A stretch of 64,000 nucleotides of DNA from contig NZ_WOCD01000001.1 in assembly GCF_009728465.1 (NCBI RefSeq), positions 310,001 through 374,000 of the forward strand, given 5' to 3'. Position 1 is the first letter of the stretch. Every line of letters starts with the position of its first letter. The translations under genes were made by a program, and so were the position numbers. Shown here piece by piece: positions 19,107-28,901 of the stretch. The notes beneath the pieces are model-generated. The model did no database searches. It saw only the letters and a list, made by a program, of their open reading frames with translations, and had not been told where the DNA came from. This stretch comes from Psychrosphaera haliotis (GTDB taxonomy: Bacteria > Pseudomonadota > Gammaproteobacteria > Enterobacterales > Alteromonadaceae).

Positions 19107-19460
19107 ATGAAAAAAACCGATAAAAAAATAGATAAGCAATTACGACAATGTTTAACAAACGTTTGTGAAGACCATTTTGAATCTATTGATGGATTTGTAT
19201 GGCTAAGTCATGAAGTAAACTTTAATAATATTAATGTAAGTTTGAGGGTTATCTGCGTTTTTGATAACAATGAAAATCAAGCTATGTTTGAGTCATCCAG
19301 CGCAAAAGAGATGGCCGTCGAATATGTACAAAAGTCACTGCAATCAATAAATATAAACCTTAAAAACGCAACTAAACAAATTCGGTTTGACTCGGAAGAG
19401 CGCTGTAAGCTTGAACATAACGGCAATTGGGCTAACCGAATAGCCCAAAAGTACCGTTAA
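19107..19460 (+). CDS. Conserved hypothetical protein
   Basis: A 117-residue soluble protein starting MKKTDKKIDKQLRQ, with a central LRVICVFDNNENQAMF and a C terminus rich in EExCKLEHNGNW. It looks like a small family seen in Shewanella, Vibrio and relatives, sometimes labelled a Fis-family regulator although no HTH is visible. No function is proposed. It is transcribed divergently from the ExoD-like gene and converges on the oxidoreductase that follows. Confidence 0.65.
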   Translation: MKKTDKKIDKQLRQCLTNVCEDHFESIDGFVWLSHEVNFNNINVSLRVICVFDNNENQAMFESSSAKEMAVEYVQKSLQSININLKNATKQIRFDSEERCKLEHNGNWANRIAQKYR

Positions 19461-19474
19461 TACTCGCAAAAAGC

Positions 19475-20474
19475 TTATAGCTTAACGACAAGCTTACCTT
19501 TGTTATCGCCAGTAAAGAATAAGTTCAAGCCTGTTATTGCTGACTCTAAACCTTCTAGTGTGTGCGCTCGGTACTTAACTTGGCCGCTCATTACATACGG
19601 CGTTAACGTTTGTAATAATTGAGGAATTTCACCAAAGTGATCTGGCATAGTGAAGCCTTCAATACGAACACGCTTTTTAATAACATTTAACCAACTTGGT
19701 CCTGGCGCAGGTTCCGCTTTCGGATAGTCGGCAATCAGGCCACAAACAACAACTCGGCCATGTGCATTCATTCGCTCAAAAATATGGTGTTGGATTGGTC
19801 CACCTGTGTTTTCAAAAAACACATCAATTCCCTTCGGCGCCAACTCATCTAATTTAGCGGCTAAATCGTCGGTTTTATAATTAATAGCACCGTCAAAGCC
19901 TAACTCTTTAGTGATCCATTCGGCTTTTTCATCGCTACCTACTACACCAATAACGTTAAGCCCTTCCGCTTTTGCCAACTGACCTACAATAGAACCAACT
20001 GAAACCTGCCGCACCTGTAACAATTAAAGTTTCGCCTGACTTAGGTTTACCTACTTTTAATAACCCTTGCGTAGCCGTAAGTCCTGGTAAAGCAAACACC
20101 GACAATACCGCTTCGTCTGAAACTGGCGCTTCAATTTTATTTAGACCTTCTGCGCTGCCAGCAAAATATTGCTGCCAACCCATCATGCCCATAACACGGT
20201 CGCCCACTTTAAATTTATCGCTTTTACTTTCTACTACTTCACCAATGCCTGAGCTGCGCATTACATCGCCAAGCTCTACTGGTGGAATATAACTTTCTGT
20301 ATCTGGGCTCATCCAACCAAACATGGCCGGGTCTAACGACATCATATTTTGTTTAACAAGTACTTCGCCTTCGGTAATTGAACGCACTTCACTTTCTTTG
20401 ATTTCAAATAGGCTGTTGTCAATTGGACCGCCTGTTGGGCGTGCTACTAAATGTATTGATTTGTTAGTACTCAT
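19475..20474 (-). pseudogene. NADP-dependent MDR oxidoreductase (CurA / prostaglandin reductase-like), one frameshift
   Basis: A medium-chain dehydrogenase without zinc, about 333 residues when joined. The 5' frame carries MSTNKSIHLVARPTGGP, LDPAMFGWM and GDRVMGMMGWQQYF; the 3' frame carries SVGSIVGQLAKAEG, INYKTDD, DVFFENTGGP and GRVVVCGLIADY. Removing one T from TTT at 20002-20004 joins them as TGAAGSVGSIVGQLAK, the intact NADPH-binding motif. The family reduces alkenal/enone double bonds (leukotriene B4 dehydrogenase, curcumin reductase). The break falls in a T-run within the best conserved motif, so sequencing error is the simplest reading. Confidence 0.85.
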
Positions 20475-20786
20475 TTTTATTCCTTCAATTCATGTCGTTG
20501 TAAATAGATATTATTTAAAACGCGCTGTTTTTGTTCAGCTAAATATCGACTTTATTTGTCCTTCATATCTGACGTTATAAATCTCAAATTCAAGGGTATT
20601 AGAAAAATTAATAGCCAACATGAATAATTATTAGATTAAATCCCGAAAAACCTGTTGACGAAAAACACGAATAATATAATTATGCACAAATACCGAATAA
20701 GAATTCACCACAAGACTTGTTTGGGTAAATTTAAAAGAACATAAATCAACTTAATTTAAATACGTAAAATAAATAGGAAAACATTA
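20475..20786. other. Divergent intergenic region upstream of TonB receptor
   Basis: This AT-rich 312-bp spacer lies between divergent genes. TTGACG (20655-20660) and TATAAT (20675-20680) are visible but only 14 bp apart, too short for a standard sigma-70 promoter; a shifted AATTAT would give about 17 bp. AGGAAA at about 20776 is the ribosome-binding site for the receptor. No RNA motif was recognised. Confidence 0.4.
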
Positions 20787-23216
20787 ATGTACGCCACCTC
20801 AGCTCCAATTTTTAAATCGTCAGTCATTTCTTTGGCCATTGCCGCTAGCTTTTTATCTAGCAGTGCAATATCAGAAGAGAAAAAAGGCTTAAATGAGATA
20901 GAAAAAATTGAGGTTACCGCCAGCCGACGAAGCGGAACAGTGCAAGAAGTGCCCATGAACATTTCTGCATTAGATGGCGACATCATGAAACAACAGAATA
21001 TCTATACACCTGAAGATGTTGCTAGATGGGTTCCAGGTTTAACCATTGCGGATCAAGGCGGCCGTGAAGGCGCATCTATTATCGTTCGAGGCCTGAACAC
21101 CAATAGCTCAGATAGATCTGCTGACGGTGGCACAGTTGCTACCTACTTAGGCGACATAGCGTTTGATTCAGATTTACGCCTAACGGACATTCAACGTGTT
21201 GAAGTTTTAATAGGCCCACAAGGCACTTTATACGGCACTGGCTCTTTAGGTGGGGCTATTCGTTATATTTTAAATGAACCTGCTCTTGACGAAACCACTG
21301 TAAATTTAGCGTTTGATACGTTTGCTTTGGCAGAAAGTGATGACTTAGGCACTGAAGCAGGCGTTGTTTTTAACCTGCCACTTATTGAAGATGAGTTAGC
21401 CGTTAGATTTAATTTAAACCACTTTTCAAGTCCTGGTTTTATAGATTATACCCAAGTTTTGAAAGAGCCTGGTGTATCCTCTGCTGATCCCGACTGGCAA
21501 AACGAGTCTGATGTTAACGCTAATTTAAAAACCGTTAAAGATGCCAATACGGAAGAAACATTTACCGCTCGTACAGCCATAAAGTGGGTTTTATCTGACA
21601 ATGTTGAGGCAATGTTAAACTACATATACCAAAACAAAAAAGTAGGTGGTAATTCAATTGATCAGTTTAATACCCTATCCGCTGACAATCCGCTTTCTTC
21701 TATTATTCAGCTATATCAAAACTCAATGCGATACGAAGAGCCAGGTGAACAAACCGATGAATTACTAAGCCTTGAGCTAATGGTTGATTTAGGCTCCGTT
21801 AACTTAGTTTCTGCAACGGGTTATTCTAAATTTGAACAAACGGGACAACGTGATCAAACCGACTTGCTAATGCAAGATATTTGGTCTGGTTATGGCGAAT
21901 TCCCTGCTTACACAAGAGATTATGGCGAAGGTGACTCTTTATCTCAGGAGTTTAGATTAGTATCGGATACAGACTCTGACTTTAGCTGGATTGCAGGTGT
22001 GTTTTATAGTGATTCACAATACGATTTTGACGATCGTGAGTACATGCCAGGCGCCACATTAGCTTGGTATAATGATGACTACGAAAGCTTAGATTACGAC
22101 CTTGAATACATCGCCACTGGTTACAACAAAAGTAAAGAGTCTGCCGTATTTGGCGAATTTACCTATAGCGCCACAGATAAGCTTGAAGTAACCGTAGGTA
22201 CTCGTTTATATAAGTATGAAGTTAATACGGTTTCCGCCGCAGCTGCTCCGCTTGATGTAGATAACATAATCACTAAGGACGATCTGCAATACGAAACGGT
22301 AAATGCCGATGATTCAGGTAGTTTGTTTAAGTTAAATTTAAGCTACCAATTGGATGATAATATTCTAGGCTACTTTACGGTAAGTGAAGGATTTAGATTA
22401 GGTGGTGGTAACGGCATTATTGCTTGTACTACACCGGTAACGGCTCAGGTTTGCGCTTTACCAAACGAAGTTGAGTTTGAATCGGACACAACACAAAACA
22501 CTGAAATCGGCTTAAAAAGCACTTGGTTTAACAACAAGCTTCATTTTAACGCGGCTATCTTTAATGTGGACTGGAATGACGCTCAAATTAGTGCGGCAAC
22601 GGTTTATGGTGCTGAGCCAATTACATTAAATGCTGGTCAGGCTAAATCTCAAGGTATCGAGCTGTCTACACGTACCACTTTAATTAAAAATTGGGCAATT
22701 TTTGCAAGCTTTTCTTATGCAAAAGCTGAACTAACGGAAGATGCCCCTTTCCTCTTTAAAGTAGCAAGTGAAACCGGTTCTGAATTGCAAAATTTTTACG
22801 ATGGCGAAAAAGGAGACAGATTGCCTGGTGCGCCTGAGAAACAAGCAACCTTTGGTGTTAATTATCAAAATGAGGTATTTGATAATAAACTCTTGTCAGT
22901 AAATTATGGTTTAACCGCACAAAGTGATGTTTATACCAAGGTGGGTTTAAAAGCAGATGGTGAGTCATTACCTGGTTACGCTGTAAGTAATCTTTCAGCC
23001 ACTATTTCTGACGACAACTGGTCAGTGACAGCCTACGTTAACAACTTGTTTGATAAGTATGCCTATAGTGCCAACCGTAGGGACCCATCTTGGTCTGGCA
23101 ATTCAGTATTTGATAGTGAAAATAAAGACTTATCAGAACTGAGCCGTACTTATGGTCATTATGTGATTCAACCAAGATCGGTAGGTGTTAAATTTAACTA
23201 CTTGTTTGAACTTTGA
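20787..23216 (+). CDS. TonB-dependent outer-membrane receptor
   Basis: The 809-residue receptor has a signal peptide (SVISLAIAASFLSSSAISEE, about 12-31), a TonB box-like IEKIEVTASRRSGTVQEVP, then a plug with RVEVLIGPQGTLYGTGSLGGAIRYI near residue 137. The barrel ends in SVGVKFNYLFEL with a terminal aromatic/hydrophobic signature. The plug matches the group that has GPQGTLYG and GGAIR(Y) motifs, often involved in uptake of siderophores, glycans or plant/algal compounds. The substrate is not evident and no transport or degradation partner is adjacent. It is followed by a strong terminator. Confidence 0.92.
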   Translation: MYATSAPIFKSSVISLAIAASFLSSSAISEEKKGLNEIEKIEVTASRRSGTVQEVPMNISALDGDIMKQQNIYTPEDVARWVPGLTIADQGGREGASIIVRGLNTNSSDRSADGGTVATYLGDIAFDSDLRLTDIQRVEVLIGPQGTLYGTGSLGGAIRYILNEPALDETTVNLAFDTFALAESDDLGTEAGVVFNLPLIEDELAVRFNLNHFSSPGFIDYTQVLKEPGVSSADPDWQNESDVNANLKTVKDANTEETFTARTAIKWVLSDNVEAMLNYIYQNKKVGGNSIDQFNTLSADNPLSSIIQLYQNSMRYEEPGEQTDELLSLELMVDLGSVNLVSATGYSKFEQTGQRDQTDLLMQDIWSGYGEFPAYTRDYGEGDSLSQEFRLVSDTDSDFSWIAGVFYSDSQYDFDDREYMPGATLAWYNDDYESLDYDLEYIATGYNKSKESAVFGEFTYSATDKLEVTVGTRLYKYEVNTVSAAAAPLDVDNIITKDDLQYETVNADDSGSLFKLNLSYQLDDNILGYFTVSEGFRLGGGNGIIACTTPVTAQVCALPNEVEFESDTTQNTEIGLKSTWFNNKLHFNAAIFNVDWNDAQISAATVYGAEPITLNAGQAKSQGIELSTRTTLIKNWAIFASFSYAKAELTEDAPFLFKVASETGSELQNFYDGEKGDRLPGAPEKQATFGVNYQNEVFDNKLLSVNYGLTAQSDVYTKVGLKADGESLPGYAVSNLSATISDDNWSVTAYVNNLFDKYAYSANRRDPSWSGNSVFDSENKDLSELSRTYGHYVIQPRSVGVKFNYLFEL

Positions 23217-23296
23217 TGTCGCGTTTTTGATTGAACATCATTTATTAAACACTGAACGGTCCTGAAATAGGTTGACACTTATTTCATCTTAGATAC

Positions 23297-23324
23297 AAAA
23301 AGCCCACTTTAAGTGGGCTTTTTT
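23297..23324 (+). terminator. Rho-independent terminator after TonB receptor
   Basis: The stem AAAAGCCCACTT/AAGTGGGCTTTT is followed by TTT. It lies about 80 bp after the receptor stop and could also serve the minus-strand lipoprotein gene. Confidence 0.85.
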
Positions 23325-23386
23325 ATTCGCATCCCGTTAGGGGTGAAAATCACGTTTTTGCTAGTTTAAAATAGCGTGGTAGCTAA

Positions 23387-23581
23387 TTAACAGTCTTTGT
23401 CTTTAGCATCCGCTTTTTCTTTTACATCTTCACAAGCGTCTTCTAATGCGTTACCTGCGTCTGTAACTACTTCATCAACCTTTTCACCAGCCTTCTCGCC
23501 AGGTCCTTTTTCACACCCCTGCAAAACGAATGCTGAAAGTACTAATGGTGTTGCGATAAGTAATAGTTTTAATAACTTCAT
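23387..23581 (-). CDS. Small predicted lipoprotein
   Basis: The protein has 64 residues from the ATG at 23581, preceded by GGAG; an upstream ATG at 23632 lacks such a site. A lipoprotein signal ends in the lipobox LQGC, after which a 40-residue Lys/Glu/Asp-rich helix with two further Cys follows (EKAGEKVDEVVTDAGNALED). Such short amphipathic lipoproteins often appear in stress regulons. No family is assigned. It lies 19 bp downstream of the DUF1328 gene on the same strand. Confidence 0.7.
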   Translation of the reverse strand: MKLLKLLLIATPLVLSAFVLQGCEKGPGEKAGEKVDEVVTDAGNALEDACEDVKEKADAKDKDC

Positions 23582-23600
23582 AATATATCTCCTGTTTACC

Positions 23601-23777
23601 TTAAAGGTTTGTTTTACGTCCGTGGATTGCACTCAAAATTATAGTAACTACAAATCCCACTAAAAAGATGAAAAATAAAATCTTTGCAATACCTGTTGCA
23701 GCGCCCGCTATACCACCAAATCCAAAAATACCGGCAATAATTGCAATCACAAAAAATGTAATAATCCAAGATAACAT
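23601..23777 (-). CDS. DUF1328 / YtjA family small membrane protein
   Basis: A 58-residue protein with two hydrophobic helices around a glycine-rich turn: [20 protein letters not shown], then [15 protein letters not shown], then a second membrane helix and a basic tail. This is the DUF1328 (YtjA) pattern. AAGGAG stands 6 nt upstream of the ATG. The family is an inner-membrane protein of unknown role, often found with stress-induced lipoproteins as here. Confidence 0.9.
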   Translation of the reverse strand: MLSWIITFFVIAIIAGIFGFGGIAGAATGIAKILFFIFLVGFVVTIILSAIHGRKTNL

Positions 23778-24079
23778 GATAGCTCCTTAAGTCGACGTTT
23801 AAATTAAATACTGCAATTCATTTGTTCAGTAGATATGTTGCCACTTACATGCCAAGGTGTGGAAATACCTAAAATAAATTAAATTATCTATAAATTACAA
23901 CAACTTAAATTTATTCAGCATAAATAAAACGAACATTAATAAAAACGAAACCAATTCAGATCTTAAAATATTTTCACACTGACCCTGCAAGTTTTTCAAT
24001 CCTAACTAGCATTAGTACATAAAAGTCTTTTATTATGAGTGTCTTGTTGTACTCCAATTGTTCTAATTTAGGGAAATTC
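23778..24079. other. Intergenic region between DUF1328 gene and phospholipase
   Basis: These 302 AT-rich bases lie between divergent genes. An AGGGA site precedes the phospholipase start. Poly-A and poly-T stretches are frequent; no gene, hairpin or recognised operator was found. Confidence 0.45.
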
Positions 24080-25133
24080 ATGTCAGTTATAAGCAGTAGA
24101 ATCAAATACGCGGGAATTTTATTAGCGGCGGCTATCCCTTTACAGGCTCTGGGTGGGATTGATGACATTGTAAAAACACCTGAAGAAATAGCGTTGGAAC
24201 AAAAAATAAAAACCTGTGCATCAAGTTTAAAAGAAACTGGATTTGTTACGGGTGATGAAAAACTGATTTATAGATATTGTGAAACAAGGATATTATCTAG
24301 GGGCATTAAAAAAGGTCGATTAGCCCAACGTATTATTAACGAGCGGTCCACGGAGCTTAATCCCTTTGTTATTACTCCACACAGGCAAAGTTACATATTA
24401 CCTTTCGTTAAATCCGATAACTTCAACCGTAAGCCTTATGAAAGCAATGAACTCGTTTCAGGGCAATTAGAAGATTATGAGTCAAAGTACCAGGTTAGTT
24501 TTAAAGTTCCACTAAGAACCAGTACTTTATTTATTCCAGGTGATGGACTGTACTTTGGAATGACGATTCAAGCATGGTGGCAAGTATATTCAGACGAAAT
24601 ATCTAAACCATTTAGGGAGACTAACTACACTCCAGAGATTTTCTATATCGCACCATTACCATGGAAACCTAATGATGGAAATATGGCGTTTACGGTTCAC
24701 TTTGAACATCAATCCAATGGCCAAACACAATTACTTTCCAGGAGCTGGAACCGTTTGTTAGCGTCTGTTGTGTATGAGAAAGATGACTTCGCCATTGGTG
24801 TAAAGCCTTGGTACCGATTCAAAGAAAACGAAAAGTCTGACCCTTTAGATCCTAAAGGTGACGACAATCCTGATATTCATAAATACCTAGGACATTATGA
24901 AGTCTTTGGCGCATACGCCTTTAACGATGATCATAAAATGTCCTTTAATGTGCGTAAGAAACTGGAAAACAGGTAACGGTTCTATAGAACTAAACTATTC
25001 GTTTCCATTTCCAGGCTCGTCGAGACTGGTTGGATTTGCACAATACTTTAGTGGATATGGGGAAAGCTTGATTGACTACAATCATAAGCAGCAAAAAGTA
25101 GGCATTGGCATTGCTGTTAATGATATTTTTTAA
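24080..25133 (+). pseudogene. pldA: Outer-membrane phospholipase A (PldA-like), one frameshift
   Basis: A predicted outer-membrane phospholipase A1 of about 350 residues when joined. It starts at 24080 (AGGGA upstream) with signal peptide YAGILLAAAIPLQALGG. The catalytic segment HFEHQSNGQ lies near residue 207, with His and Ser in the expected HxSN arrangement and Asn in the following RSWNR. The first frame stops at 24976; removing one A from AAA at 24959-24961 restores NVRKNWKTGNGSIELNYSFP and continues to 25133, ending in the barrel strand VGIGIAVNDIF. The final strands would be lost without this correction, so an indel error is likely. In other bacteria PldA degrades misplaced phospholipid in the outer leaflet. 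Confidence 0.87.
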
Positions 25134-25138
25134 ACCTG

Positions 25139-25531
25139 TTAAGAAATATTTGCAGAGTCAATTTTATGTTTTTCAGACAAATAGAGTTCCCAACTTGGGA
25201 GCTCTAACATTCGACTTTGATATTGGTAATTGGAAGCCATGTAAAAGCTATACACCAGACTAAACATCAGCACGATAACAAATAAGTTAACACTTGTTGA
25301 TAGATTTAGTGCCACAAATATGTGCAACGTCAACAAAACAAAGGCCAGCAGTAACGAATAACAAGTTACATGGATACTCAAACTTCTCCACCTACTTGCA
25401 AAAAATGGCGGCGGCTCTGCTATCCCTAGAAACCACAAAAAACGATAAAGCAAAGGCGCAGCTGCAAACTGACAAATACCAAGATACTCCATCTCTTCTC
25501 TAAAGTGAGTCATCTTTTGCTCAAAGTCCAT
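25139..25531 (-). CDS. DUF6404-like small membrane protein
   Basis: The 130-residue protein starts MDFEQKMTHFREEMEYLGI, then has AAPLLYRFLWFLGIAEPPPFFAS, followed by two membrane helices near 57-75 and 78-95 and a polar C terminus. The RxLWxLGxxxPPPxFAS motif before paired helices resembles DUF6404. Function is unknown. It converges with the phospholipase gene, 5 bp apart. Confidence 0.6.
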   Translation of the reverse strand: MDFEQKMTHFREEMEYLGICQFAAAPLLYRFLWFLGIAEPPPFFASRWRSLSIHVTCYSLLLAFVLLTLHIFVALNLSTSVNLFVIVLMFSLVYSFYMASNYQYQSRMLELPSWELYLSEKHKIDSANIS

Positions 25532-25650
25532 CCGGCCCTTATGTTAACTATTGATCTGTAATAAATTTATGCGCAGTAGTATTCTCTCTTCTGAGTTATT
25601 TTTCAACCAGTTCTTGCCTTTGGAGCTAAATAGGGTATTTCCAAAATAAA

Positions 25651-25680
25651 AATCGCCGATAATAAGTTTTACCGGCGATT
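25651..25680 (-). terminator. Rho-independent terminator of the metalloprotease gene
   Basis: Read on the minus strand, AATCGCCG pairs with CGGCGATT around a 14-nt loop and is followed by TTTATTTT. It lies about 40 bp after the stop of the metalloprotease gene. Confidence 0.75.
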
Positions 25681-25717
25681 ATTTGGTTAAGTATAATGTT
25701 TTACAGGACGCTACGTT

Positions 25718-27970
25718 TTATTTATCCCTGACACAAAGAGCATTATATGATTGGCTCTTGTCATTTTTATACCATTCAGAGTTACCACGAATAAAATAAG
25801 CACTAAGAATATCATCGAGATCTTCGCTAATTGACCATAAATCAATAGATACATCATATAGTGGCTCATTACTTAATTGAAACTCAGCTCTTAGTTCGTC
25901 AAGAGTTGGTAGTCTCCAGTCATTAGAACCATTAAATGACAAGTTTTGGCAATAACTTACAGAAGCTTTCCAATTTAGATCTTTTCCATAATCATTATCT
26001 AAATTTTGCCACTCGAGCTCTTTGTTCGGATCATAAGGCTCTGTTTCAGCTATGTTTGTACCTGTTAATTCAACAATTTGCTTTATTTCACCATTATTGA
26101 TTTGCACCTCTGCAAAAGCCAATACTGCCATTTGACTAACTCTCTCCACTTCAACGTTACATTCGCCGTTAGCTGCAATATCAACATCTATACAGTCCTC
26201 TGATGCAACTGTTAGCCCTTCTGCCGTTCTCCCACCCATTGTTATTGATGAAACTTTAAACGTAGAGTTTGATATGTTTTTTATCGTAAAGGTTTTTTTT
26301 AACTGGTCTTTATCATTAAAGGAAAGCACATAAGAAGGTGTTATTTGGACTCTAGGTACTTGAATTTTTATATCAACAGTTGATGCTTCTTGATTATCAT
26401 ACATAGACACGACAGAAAAACTAATATCGCGATGTTGATCTACAAAGTCTGTTCCTACATCGAGTGCATTGATTTCTGATGAACTATAACTGTAACCAAT
26501 ATTATCTTTATTAAACTTACCAAACTTAAAATCAGTATGCCTAACAAGGACTTCATACTCATCCCCAGTGCTTTCAAACTCTTTAATATCAAACAAGCCT
26601 AATTTTTTTCTATATTCTATATAGTAAAATAGCTCTTTCTCTTCCAATCCTTTGCCTAAAGGAATTTTAAACAGTTTAACGCCGTTCGAATCAGCCGATG
26701 ATTGCTCTAGTTTATATACACCAGACTCGGTTATTGTTAACACTTGAGCTTCATCCAACCAGTTAACACTATTTCGCCATATTGATGAATACAAAGGGTA
26801 GTTAATGTCATAGCTCATGGTATCGTACATTTCCCAATACCCATTATTAACACAAGAGTTTTCGTAGTGTCGATCAAGTAAACTAATTGGTAAATAGTCT
26901 AAAGGACAAGTCGTTTCAAAAGTATGACCAAAACCAAAGGTATGCCCATACTCATGTGCAATTCGTCCAGGACTAATACAACCGATGTCATCCTCGGTGT
27001 TTCCACCACCGCCGAGAACAGCAAAGTAACCCTCGTATTCGTTATCATTGCCTAAAGTTATTTTCTGCTGATAGGCATAACAGCCAGGATTACCTTGCTC
27101 AGCTCTAGTACCTATCAATACCAAGCGATCAAATAAGCTTAAATCTTTTACTTTGCTAATCGCTGTCACAGCATCTGCGTGAAACTCATCATTTTTTCTA
27201 TCATTATTATTGAAGTAAAATGTTGAGGCTTTTTCCAAATCGATCCAGTTTGTAAATTCGGCATCTACCCATGCCTTCCCACTAGAGTTTTCTAAAATAA
27301 ATTTATTTAAAGAGTCTGTATTGTCTAATACTAATTTTTTTAACTCTTCTTCTGTCACTTTTTTCTTTTGGTCTGAGAAACCTACTAATGCAAAAAGTGT
27401 TTTTTGAGCCCCTAAAGAATCTGAATTGTTTACCATTGAAAAAGTGGCGGTTACCGTGCAGTTAGAGCTGACAGGGCCCGTTGTATATATGTTATCGGTT
27501 AAGCTTCCATCACAACCCTCAACAGAACCAATAGCGTAACCATCATTGGGAGTTACGTTAAACGTAGTTGATTCACCACTATTTACAGTTTGAGAGCTTG
27601 GGGATATTGAACCGCCGTCATCGGCGCTGGTTGCAATTGTATATGTTGGAGTCGAAACTGAGAAAGTGGCTGTAATAGTGCAGTTAGAGCTAATTGCACC
27701 TGTTGTATATGTATTGCCAGCTAAGCTCCCATTGCACCCTTCAACAGTACTAATAGCATAACCATCATCAGAAGTTATATTAAAGGTAGTTGACTCGCCG
27801 CTATTTACAGTTTTAGAACTCGGGGATATTGAACCGCCGTCATCTGCACTCGTTGATAACGTGTATGTTGGTACTGTACTAGAGGATTGTGAAGGCTTTT
27901 CATCAGAACCACCGCCTCCACCGCATCCAGCAATGCCTATACAAAGCAAGGCGTAAAAAAATGTTTTCAT
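25718..27970 (-). CDS. Metzincin-type zinc metalloprotease lipoprotein with InlB-like repeats and DUF1566 tail
   Basis: A 750-residue predicted lipoprotein (lipobox AGC at residue 16, followed by a glycine run). Residues 35-180 are two 74-residue divergent InlB-type repeats (TxxxSADDGGSISPSS, then GCxGSLxxNxYTTGxxSSNCTxTATFS). The middle part has HEYGHTFGFGH near residue 338, a full HExxHxxGxxH zinc motif, with a later YDTMSYD supplying the Met-turn. The last 95 residues have WQNLDND and NDWRLPTLDELRAEF, the Lcl_C/DUF1566 fold. It is probably surface-exposed or periplasmic; substrates are unknown. The combination of domains is inferred from motifs only. It is monocistronic with its own terminator. 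Confidence 0.8.
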   Translation of the reverse strand: MKTFFYALLCIGIAGCGGGGGSDEKPSQSSSTVPTYTLSTSADDGGSISPSSKTVNSGESTTFNITSDDGYAISTVEGCNGSLAGNTYTTGAISSNCTITATFSVSTPTYTIATSADDGGSISPSSQTVNSGESTTFNVTPNDGYAIGSVEGCDGSLTDNIYTTGPVSSNCTVTATFSMVNNSDSLGAQKTLFALVGFSDQKKKVTEEELKKLVLDNTDSLNKFILENSSGKAWVDAEFTNWIDLEKASTFYFNNNDRKNDEFHADAVTAISKVKDLSLFDRLVLIGTRAEQGNPGCYAYQQKITLGNDNEYEGYFAVLGGGGNTEDDIGCISPGRIAHEYGHTFGFGHTFETTCPLDYLPISLLDRHYENSCVNNGYWEMYDTMSYDINYPLYSSIWRNSVNWLDEAQVLTITESGVYKLEQSSADSNGVKLFKIPLGKGLEEKELFYYIEYRKKLGLFDIKEFESTGDEYEVLVRHTDFKFGKFNKDNIGYSYSSSEINALDVGTDFVDQHRDISFSVVSMYDNQEASTVDIKIQVPRVQITPSYVLSFNDKDQLKKTFTIKNISNSTFKVSSITMGGRTAEGLTVASEDCIDVDIAANGECNVEVERVSQMAVLAFAEVQINNGEIKQIVELTGTNIAETEPYDPNKELEWQNLDNDYGKDLNWKASVSYCQNLSFNGSNDWRLPTLDELRAEFQLSNEPLYDVSIDLWSISEDLDDILSAYFIRGNSEWYKNDKSQSYNALCVRDK
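27431..27868 (-). repeat. Intragenic direct repeat (2 x 222 bp) encoding InlB-like modules
   Basis: Two adjacent 74-codon modules in the metalloprotease gene are highly similar in DNA as well as protein, including the same GGGGATATTGAACCGCCGTC stretch in both. This suggests recent duplication or gene conversion. Confidence 0.85.
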
Positions 27971-28054
27971 TTTAACCCTTTAATATTTATATAACTGTTT
28001 CTTTTGGTAATTTAGACTACCAGAAGTAAAAATAAAGTTATATAAAAGAGTTAA

Positions 28055-28822
28055 TTACACCTTAAAAACAGGTAGACCACTATGAAATTTGAAATCGCTA
28101 TCTGGAGTTGAGATTAGTTCGGCTTCTACATGACCAAAATAAGCAATGCGCTCGGAAATGTCGTGCCCTGCAATTTCTTCAGCGAGCACTAAGTAGTCTT
28201 GGAAATGTCTAGCTTCAGATCGCAATAATGAAACATAAAAGTCACCGAGGCGTTTGTCTACATGCGGTGCTAGTTTTGCAAAACGCTCACATGAACGGGC
28301 CTCGATATAGGCACCGCAAATAAGTTTATCAATAAGAGTGTCTGGCTCATGAGTTTTAACATGTCGCATCATGCCTTTAGCATAACGTCCTGGCGTAATA
28401 CTTTTATAATCTACGCCTTTTTCTTCCATGATCTCTAATACTTGATAGAAATGATGTAACTCTTCTCTAATAAGCATCACCATCTTATCAACTAAGTCTT
28501 GGCCATACTTACTATCTGGCCTAATCACTAATTTTTTACTTATACCTTTTAAGTCCCTGAGATCTTCTAAACGCCCTTCTCGTTTATAAATAAAATTTTC
28601 ATATGGACTAAGCCACGCCAACAACTGATCACCACTTGCTTTATCAACAGCGTATTTTCGCATTAACCACATTGCAGTTTGCGCTGCCTTTAACTCACAA
28701 ATCATATGATCGATAAGAAGTACATCTAGGTTTTCAGGTTGAATTGCGGCTGCAATCCACTCATTAGGAGTAGAACAATTTAAAAAGGACGCTATTGGTT
28801 GTATCAGGTTATTTAAATTCAT
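28055..28822 (-). CDS. miaE: tRNA-(ms2io6A)-hydroxylase
   Basis: MiaE is a non-haem diiron monooxygenase that hydroxylates the isopentenyl group of ms2i6A at tRNA position 37. The protein has 255 residues. Iron-ligand motifs are visible in DHMICELKAAQTAM, REELHHFYQVLEIM, EARSCERF and SEARHFQDYL. The RYAKGMM and GAYIEARSCERF segments are diagnostic. The start ATG at 28822 fits the family N terminus. No operon partner is evident; the chemoreceptor downstream is 79 bp beyond its start on the same strand. Confidence 0.95.
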   Translation of the reverse strand: MNLNNLIQPIASFLNCSTPNEWIAAAIQPENLDVLLIDHMICELKAAQTAMWLMRKYAVDKASGDQLLAWLSPYENFIYKREGRLEDLRDLKGISKKLVIRPDSKYGQDLVDKMVMLIREELHHFYQVLEIMEEKGVDYKSITPGRYAKGMMRHVKTHEPDTLIDKLICGAYIEARSCERFAKLAPHVDKRLGDFYVSLLRSEARHFQDYLVLAEEIAGHDISERIAYFGHVEAELISTPDSDFKFHSGLPVFKV

Positions 28823-28901
28823 TGGGCCAAAACATTAGTTTCTCTATTGCCGTTATTCTAACGTGTTCAGGCCCAAATCTCACAATCCTATTTCATATGC
28901 C

